Assembly (NCBI GenBank): GCA_030737835.1
Contig: JAUJYN010000029.1
Span: 1,786,871-1,850,870 of the forward strand
Direction: 5' to 3'
Source of the DNA: Acorus gramineus
Lineage: Eukaryota > Streptophyta > Magnoliopsida > Acorales > Acoraceae
DNA length: 64,000 nucleotides
Shown here: one piece after another, positions 57,920-64,000 of the stretch
Layout of the letters: every line of letters starts with the position of its first letter
How positions within the stretch are numbered: the first letter of the stretch is position 1
The notes under the pieces: generated by a model
The model's input: only the letters and a program-made list of their open reading frames with translations
Told to the model about the DNA's origin: nothing
Database searches by the model: none
Translations under genes and position numbers: made by a program

Positions 57920-60570
57920 TGTCACGCCCCAGGCGTCCCCAAGACGTGGCAAAGGTAATAAATATTAGCTATCAATACCTGAGGTCAATAAAGACACCAA
58001 CAACAATACACAAGGCGGCAAAGCAAGATAATGATAACTGACTGAAAAGCGGAAGCATAATATATAAACAATGTTTGTAAACCAAAAACATTATTACAGA
58101 CTCGAATACACAATCACTGTCCTGTGAGAGCCAAGTCTATACCAAAGAAAATACAACCTGTGCCACATGCACGATTTACAAAGCATAAAATGACTCTAGG
58201 AATGCTGACAGCCTCGCACTCGCCACCCGCCGGCAGAATGCTCCACGCCCATAAGACCACGCCACAGGAAAGCTCCAGCTCCACGCCCAACACTGCCCCT
58301 GAAAAGAAACAGTATGCGAGGGGTGAGCTACAAGCTCAGTGAGTGGCTGGAAACCAATCACCATACTACAGTTCAATACATAATCAATTTCCTTTCAAGG
58401 AAAACATGGGTGGAAACCCATGGATAACTGGGTCACGCGGCGGCGCGACCAACCTCACCCCCACCCTCACTCCCGGAGGGAGTCTTTTGGGACTTTTGGG
58501 GAGAGACCATACCGTCGGTCGAAGAGACCCGGATTTACTGGTCTGGGGAGAGACCATACCGTCGGTCGAAGAGACCCGGATGGGAGCCCTCTGTCAGGAC
58601 AACTAAACCCGAGAAGTTCCTACATCGGATCCAACGAAGGGGAGAACGATTCCATGTTCGCAAAGCGAACCCAAAGGAAAACAACTACTCTCGATACTCA
58701 CTTATCGAGATATCAAAACATAGGCATGACAACAATCAACACACTTATATTAACCTTAAAGTAGTCATAGTCCCTATACGGGAGTAACTACACAAGTTAG
58801 AGAGTCGTAACATCGCCGACCCACCCCACGCTCACCCTTTAGGGGTGTCATGGTCCTTTTGGGACAGACTAGACCGCTCTCCACCCCTGGTCCACCAGGT
58901 AGCCTCTCCCACACTCCGTAGCCTCTACCTGGTATACTCCCACTATCAGTACTGTCCGACGCATTGGAGGTACCTACGGACGGGAGCCCTCTGTCAGGTG
59001 GATCAGCTTTCCAACGCCGGGGAGTCCCTACATCGGATCCAACCAAAAGGAGAAGATAGCCTACTCACGCACGGATACAATCCTCTTGGATCCATCGACA
59101 ACGATTTCTAACACTCACATTATACTCACTGATGTCATAAATTCTCAAGAATTCCTCGAGGGCGCATAACTAAGATGCAAGCAAACATATATTATAACAA
59201 CAAGGTTATAATATTCTCTAAGACAGGCTCATAACAATATGCTCTCATTTTGATTTAAATAAATTAAACTAAATGGGTAACATGCATAGATATGGGCTTT
59301 CCAATCAAGGGTCATGGTGTCTAGGCATGTATGGGCCTCTATATATGATATATGAGTTCATATCCCTAGCATACAAGGTCTAATGTGGCATGGTTACGTC
59401 ATATAAATCATGCATTGCATAGTTTTTCATACTATAGCTAGGGGGCCCCATCGATGCGCGACACACGTCTACGCGCGTCGAGCGCATCCCTAGAGAGGGG
59501 GGGGGGGGGATTGGAATCGAACCACTCACCATTACCCAGGACCTCGCGCATCCCATCCGACGAGATCTGCAAGGTAAGGGCATTCAATATGGTGAGTAAC
59601 AACACAATTTATACATAGAAAACATTAGAAATCCCAAATACTCGGACAAGCATACATACGGACACGCACGCCTGCGAGCACGCCTACGGACTCGCACGCA
59701 TGCGAGCACGCACGTACGCACGCGAGTCTGAGTGCCCCGACACCTACCCGAACCCTCAAGCAGCCACACGCATGGCTCCCTACACACGCATGCATGAATG
59801 CGCACGCACGCACGCACCCCAACACCTTCGGCGCACTTTCGGGCACCTGCCCGCGCGCCCAGACGTGCTGCCGCGCACGCGCGCACGCTTGCGCGCACCC
59901 GCGCGCACCGCGCGTCCAGCCCAGCGCGTATCCCCGCACACTGCGCCCCCACGCAGCACCCTGCGCGCACACCCCAGCAAGCGCACGCACGCGCGCGCAC
60001 TGGTCCCCAGCCCCGTGCCCAGGCGCATGCCCAGGCGTACTGCCCCGCGCGCACCCCCGCTCGCGCCAGCACCCGCGCGCACCCGCGCGACCACTCCGCA
60101 CGCACCCGCGCGCGTCTGCGCGGGCACGCGCGCAGACAACCCCAAACGCGCGCCCAGCCAACCCTAACCCCATTTTAACCCTCCCCAACCCCTCACACAC
60201 ACCCTAACACATCTACCTAACATGCATGACCTTTCCAACCATCCCTAAGCCATAAAAACCAAGAAAAAAAGGGGAAAGGCTCACCTTGGGAGGGGAAACG
60301 AAAGGGGGAGGTTCGGGGGCCCTCGATGCACCCGCGACCACCTCAACCGCCACCACCACTACCACCACCTCCTCAGCCTCCTCCTTGGCTGAAAATCAGG
60401 GGGGAAGGATCATGAGGGGGAGCTTGAGAGAAGAGAAGATCAACAACAACAACAAAACCTACCATCACTTCCTCCTCCACCATCTCCTTCTCTTTGGGGA
60501 AATAAAACAAACACCTAGGGGGGTCTTTGAAAAGAGAGAAGAGAGGGCCAAGATGTGGGCGTGGAATTGA

Positions 60571-60618
<48 letters not shown>

Positions 60619-61083
60619 GCAACTAAATATCTAAAGAGGGATGGAAATGACCATTTCATCCCTGACTTAGAAATTCTGCGCATGCTTCACTAGAATAGCC
60701 ATAACTTTCTCGATATAGCTCCGTATTGCACAAGACGATTATCTACAACTTTCATGTTTATGCCAAGATCAAATAATCTCTCTAGCTATTCCGAAATTAG
60801 AGCTAAACATAGAGCAGGGCTGCTGCCAGAATTTCCCTTCCCGGGGTATACTTGGAAAAATACCCATAACTTTTACTACAGGAATCCAGTTGATCTCATT
60901 CCACTTTTGTACGATAGCTAACTCAAAACTGGACATCTCATAAAAAAATCATATTTAAACCTCTTCATCTTGGATTTTAACAAAATCAAATCCAAATACC
61001 AAATTGGAAATACATAACTTCAAGGAAAAAAATTATGTAGCCAAATTCTCGATCAGAGTGCTCCGACTGACACAGGCACAACA
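57920..61083 (-). mobile_element. Solo LTR K
   Basis: This 3164-bp minus-strand family 2 LTR runs from TGTCACGCCCC to ...CACAGGCACAACA. A perfect target duplication, gctca, lies at 57915-57919 and 61084-61088 in Tat pol. No interior is present, so it is a solo LTR from recombination between the two LTRs of one insertion. It has a CpG-dense block (about 59640-60160), a poly-G run near 59497-59509 and a (GA)n run (60575-60614). Confidence 0.95.
60575..60614. repeat. (GA)n microsatellite
   Basis: About 20 GA units lie in the leader part of LTR K. Confidence 0.95.
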
Positions 61084-61588
61084 GCTCAAGCGTTAATCGA
61101 GTCCGAGCTCGAACCACCCACTCTTGAGCCGGTCATCATCGTCCCCTGGATGGGGGCGATCTCAAGAAAATCATACAGGTGGGGAGCCTTCTCCCTAATG
61201 AAGAAAAGAAAACTATACTTTCATTTTTTATGGATAATAAGGATGTGTTCGCCTGGTCTCACTACAACATGCCTGGAATAGATCCCACCATTGCCATTGA
61301 TAAGTTGAACATTCGCCCCGACGCTATCTCGGTGAAACAGAAACAGCGGTGATTCGCACCCAAGCGGAACAAGGTGATCTTTGATGAGATAGACCGGCTT
61401 CTCACGGCCGGATTCATCCGAGATGTCCTCTACCTCGACTGGATATCCAACGTCGTCTTGGCGGAAAAGAAAGGCGGAAAGTGGAAGGTTTGCATTGACT
61501 TCATCAACCTCAACAAAGCATGCCCCAAAGACGGTTATCCGCTCCTGAAAATAGATCAGCTCGTAGATGCTACGATGGGTTATGAGCG
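61084..61588 (+). pseudogene. Tat reverse transcriptase, N-terminal part
   Basis: The segment resumes after K. The readable stretch from about 61374 has VIFDEIDRLLTAGFIRDV, then WISNVVLAEKKGGKWKVCID and LNKACPKDGYPLLKIDQLVD. This is the start of a Ty3/gypsy RT, and the KACPKD.YPL.KIDQLVD form is typical of Tat. LTR L interrupts it at 61589. It is an old fossil with many breaks across the element. Confidence 0.88.
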
Positions 61589-64000
61589 TGTTATGCTTGT
61601 GTCATTTGGAGCCATTTCGGTTAAGCCTTGATCACATCTGGGTCTTTCAGGGCCTTTTTCTTTTTCGATCGGAGTCGCTAAAATTTTGGCTTTTAGCTAT
61701 CTGCGGAAGTTGGAATACTCTGATTGAAAATCTAACTTCATATTATGGGTCCTGATACTGTTTGTACTACCCATAAAAATTTCATTGAATTCCGATAACG
61801 TTTTGAAAAATATGCAGTTCTGAATGACATCCGGATTTGGTCGTTACTGATTTGGATAATTGTGAGAAAATGCACACGCCAAAGTGGGGATGGTCAACTA
61901 AGTCTTGACGTTTTGTTTTTTTTCATTGGTTGGGTTGACTTGTCAACACCCCCCCTCCCACCAACTCACTTTATGAGAATTAAAGACCCCCATTTGTCTC
62001 TCTCTCTCCCCTTCTCAAGCAAATGAAGCCATCCGAGGCTTTCTTTTCTCCTCTACCTTTCATTGTGTATAATTGTTGGGAGTAATGGAGATCAAGGAGA
62101 AGAGGAGGAGGGAGTTCATGAGATGATCAAGATAGAGTGCAAGAAAGAGTTAGAAAGGGTGAGTATGTGTTGTTGTTGTTGTTGTTTCTCTTCTCTCTAT
62201 CCCCTTCTCATGCCCCTTTGCACCCCTGTTTTCTGCCATGAAGGGCTTAAGGAGATGCTGATGAGGTGGTGGTAGTGGTGGTGGTGGTTGAGGTGGTCGT
62301 GGGTGTGTCGAGAACCCCACATCTCCCCATTTCCCTCCCCCTGTTTTGGTAAGGCAGCACTCTGTATTTTAATGATCTCAGTGAATCTAGTATTTAGAGG
62401 CACATTTTTAGGATTATGTCTTCATATGATATGATCATCTATGTGTCTACTTGTTATATATGAAATTTGGGGTTCTTATGATATCTGTGGTGTAAGTTAG
62501 AACCTATTTTGTATGGCCTGTCCAGATTGGCATAGAAATTGACCAGCTTTTGGAAATAATTTATTTCGGTCTTGTAAAAGGCAAACTTAGGTTCTAATGT
62601 ATTCATGGATTATGATCCCAGCATATCAGAGAATGTGCATGTTTTATTTCATAATTTTTGGAAGTGTATTGGGTGCTGTGGAGATCAATTAGTAGGGCTG
62701 GTTGCAGCAGGTTTGGCAGTTTTGCTTGGTTGAGTGTCAAGGAGTTGTTTGCATGTGTCTTGGGTGATAATATGGAAGTATCAGGGGTTAGGGTCTTCAT
62801 GAAGTAAGCTTATATGTGTGATAGGAGGTTCCATAATTTAATTATGGATCATTGGTTGTGTTTTGTAGATCTCGTAGACCGGACGCGCGGCGATCCGGGT
62901 ATCTGTGAGTGGTTTGATCCAATCCCCCCCCTTGAGATGCGCTCGATGCACGTAGTCATGCATCGCGCATTGATGGGGCATCCTAGCTATATTACTTGTG
63001 TAGATAAGTAGTATGGCCATGCTTAAACTATAATATGTTAGATATCTTGCATGCTAGGCTTATATTGCATGTATTGTATCCATGTATGAATGATTGTATC
63101 GCATGCGCCCCTCTAGTATGGGCATGTATTTCTGTAATGTGTACGGATGTATAGAATAGGGCATGCCTTAGATAGTATTGTAATACTACTCCCACCATAT
63201 TAATTGGAATATCCAGCATGATTAAGTTTGGGTTAATAACGGGCACCTGCCTAATATTCCCTTACAATAAGACTCGAGGGCGTGGTGTAGTTGTTGCGCC
63301 CATGCTAATGGGGCAAAGCTATGACCAGCTTCATGAGATGATGATCTCTCTCGCCCTCTCCCTCTGCACGAACTGAGTAAGTAGATGCGATTTCCTACTC
63401 GACTCAGGTTCGTTTGGAATATTGGCATGCACCTGTTAGTGCGCGAGATTACGCTTGACCCTTTCTTTTTAAGTTGGTGATATCCAACGCATGCTTAAGT
63501 TATGCCTTGTGTGCTTATATGATTAATGGCCATACCTTGTATGCATGTTGTTTATGATGTAAATCCATGTTAGGGGTTACCCTTATAATCAATTGTTAGA
63601 TGATCGTGCATATGGTTCATGCACATAGCTATGATATGATTCTTCTGTTATATATATGCACATGTTAAAACTAAATAGGCCTATCTGAAATAGGCGTGGG
63701 TACGACCCGTCGTTGGGATGTACCTCATTAGTTAGTGTGCGAGCGATGTAATTGCCCCTGCGTCCGTGTGATGCACTTGAATGGAATTCAGGAGAATTCA
63801 TTTGTTGTATCGGTTTTGTTAAACCGGTAGCTTGGGCATTAAGTAGGCGATTAACGAGAGTAGTTGTTTTTCCATTGGGTTCGCTTTGCGAACATGGAGT
63901 GTTTCCTCCCAATGTCGTCCGTGTTGAAGCGGGCTGGGTTAAAGCTGTCCTGACAGAGGGCTCCCATCCGTAGGTACCACCGATGTGTTTGGAAGCGTAC
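61589..64000 (+). mobile_element. LTR L (family 2), runs off the window
   Basis: The segment starts TGTTATGCTTGTGTC in Tat RT and follows the C 5' LTR to the window end (about C position 4150), with a different leader stretch at about 61850-62150. It contains donor-like TTTTGGTAAGG (GT at 62349), acceptor-like TTTTGTAG ending 62868, the 36-nt segment 62869-62904 and donor GTGAGT. It could be a solo LTR or a 5' LTR. The left flank pentamer is gagcg. Confidence 0.88.

Overview
The window is plant nuclear DNA made almost entirely of nested LTR retrotransposons. I see no host gene, tRNA, rRNA or CRISPR. The plant call rests on two lineages. The first is Tekay/Del-type Ty3/gypsy chromovirus: long 2.5-3.8 kb LTRs, a TGGTATCAGAGC initiator-Met-tRNA primer site, a fused gag-pol and a C-terminal chromodomain. 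The second is Tat: a TTTGGCGCC primer site, a DGGSS-type protease and an antisense extra ORF of the 'putative gypsy type transposon' kind. I cannot name the species. Element letters are my own labels.

Layout. A Tat element is the base layer: antisense ORF 15973-16829, one LTR 17162-39538, then leader, gag, protease and start of RT in pieces between 39539 and 61588. Everything else sits in or beside it. R (minus, Tekay, from before the window to 15972) lies in the Tat antisense ORF region; it was hit by a partly visible LTR (1-889), by element C (plus, 1554-8899) and by an LTR (9782-13461). B (minus, 17966-38307, duplicated target actga) lies in the Tat LTR and carries the youngest, nearly whole element A (plus, 24920-35023, duplicated target aacat) in its gag. 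F (plus LTR, 39593-55751, duplicated target tatgc) sits on the Tat gag start and holds G (minus), H (plus) and another minus LTR. K (minus solo LTR, 57920-61083, duplicated target gctca) and L (plus LTR from 61589) cut the Tat pol.

The Tekay LTRs fall into family 1 (starts TGTTATATATG: A, B, H, probably 1-889) and family 2 (starts TGTTATGCCTG or close: C, R, S, F, G, K, L), with chimeras between them. The most unusual signal is inside these LTRs. Well-formed splice donor and acceptor motifs flank a 36-nt segment kept in several diverged subfamilies, with interchangeable intron-like filler between them, and a later segment reads as a short frame ending in a conserved TAG. Other points of note are two polarity-flip junctions, a 119-bp internal-region module that reappears inside an LTR between 11-bp direct repeats, a family of elements with mostly noncoding interiors, and CpG-dense blocks that have not decayed.
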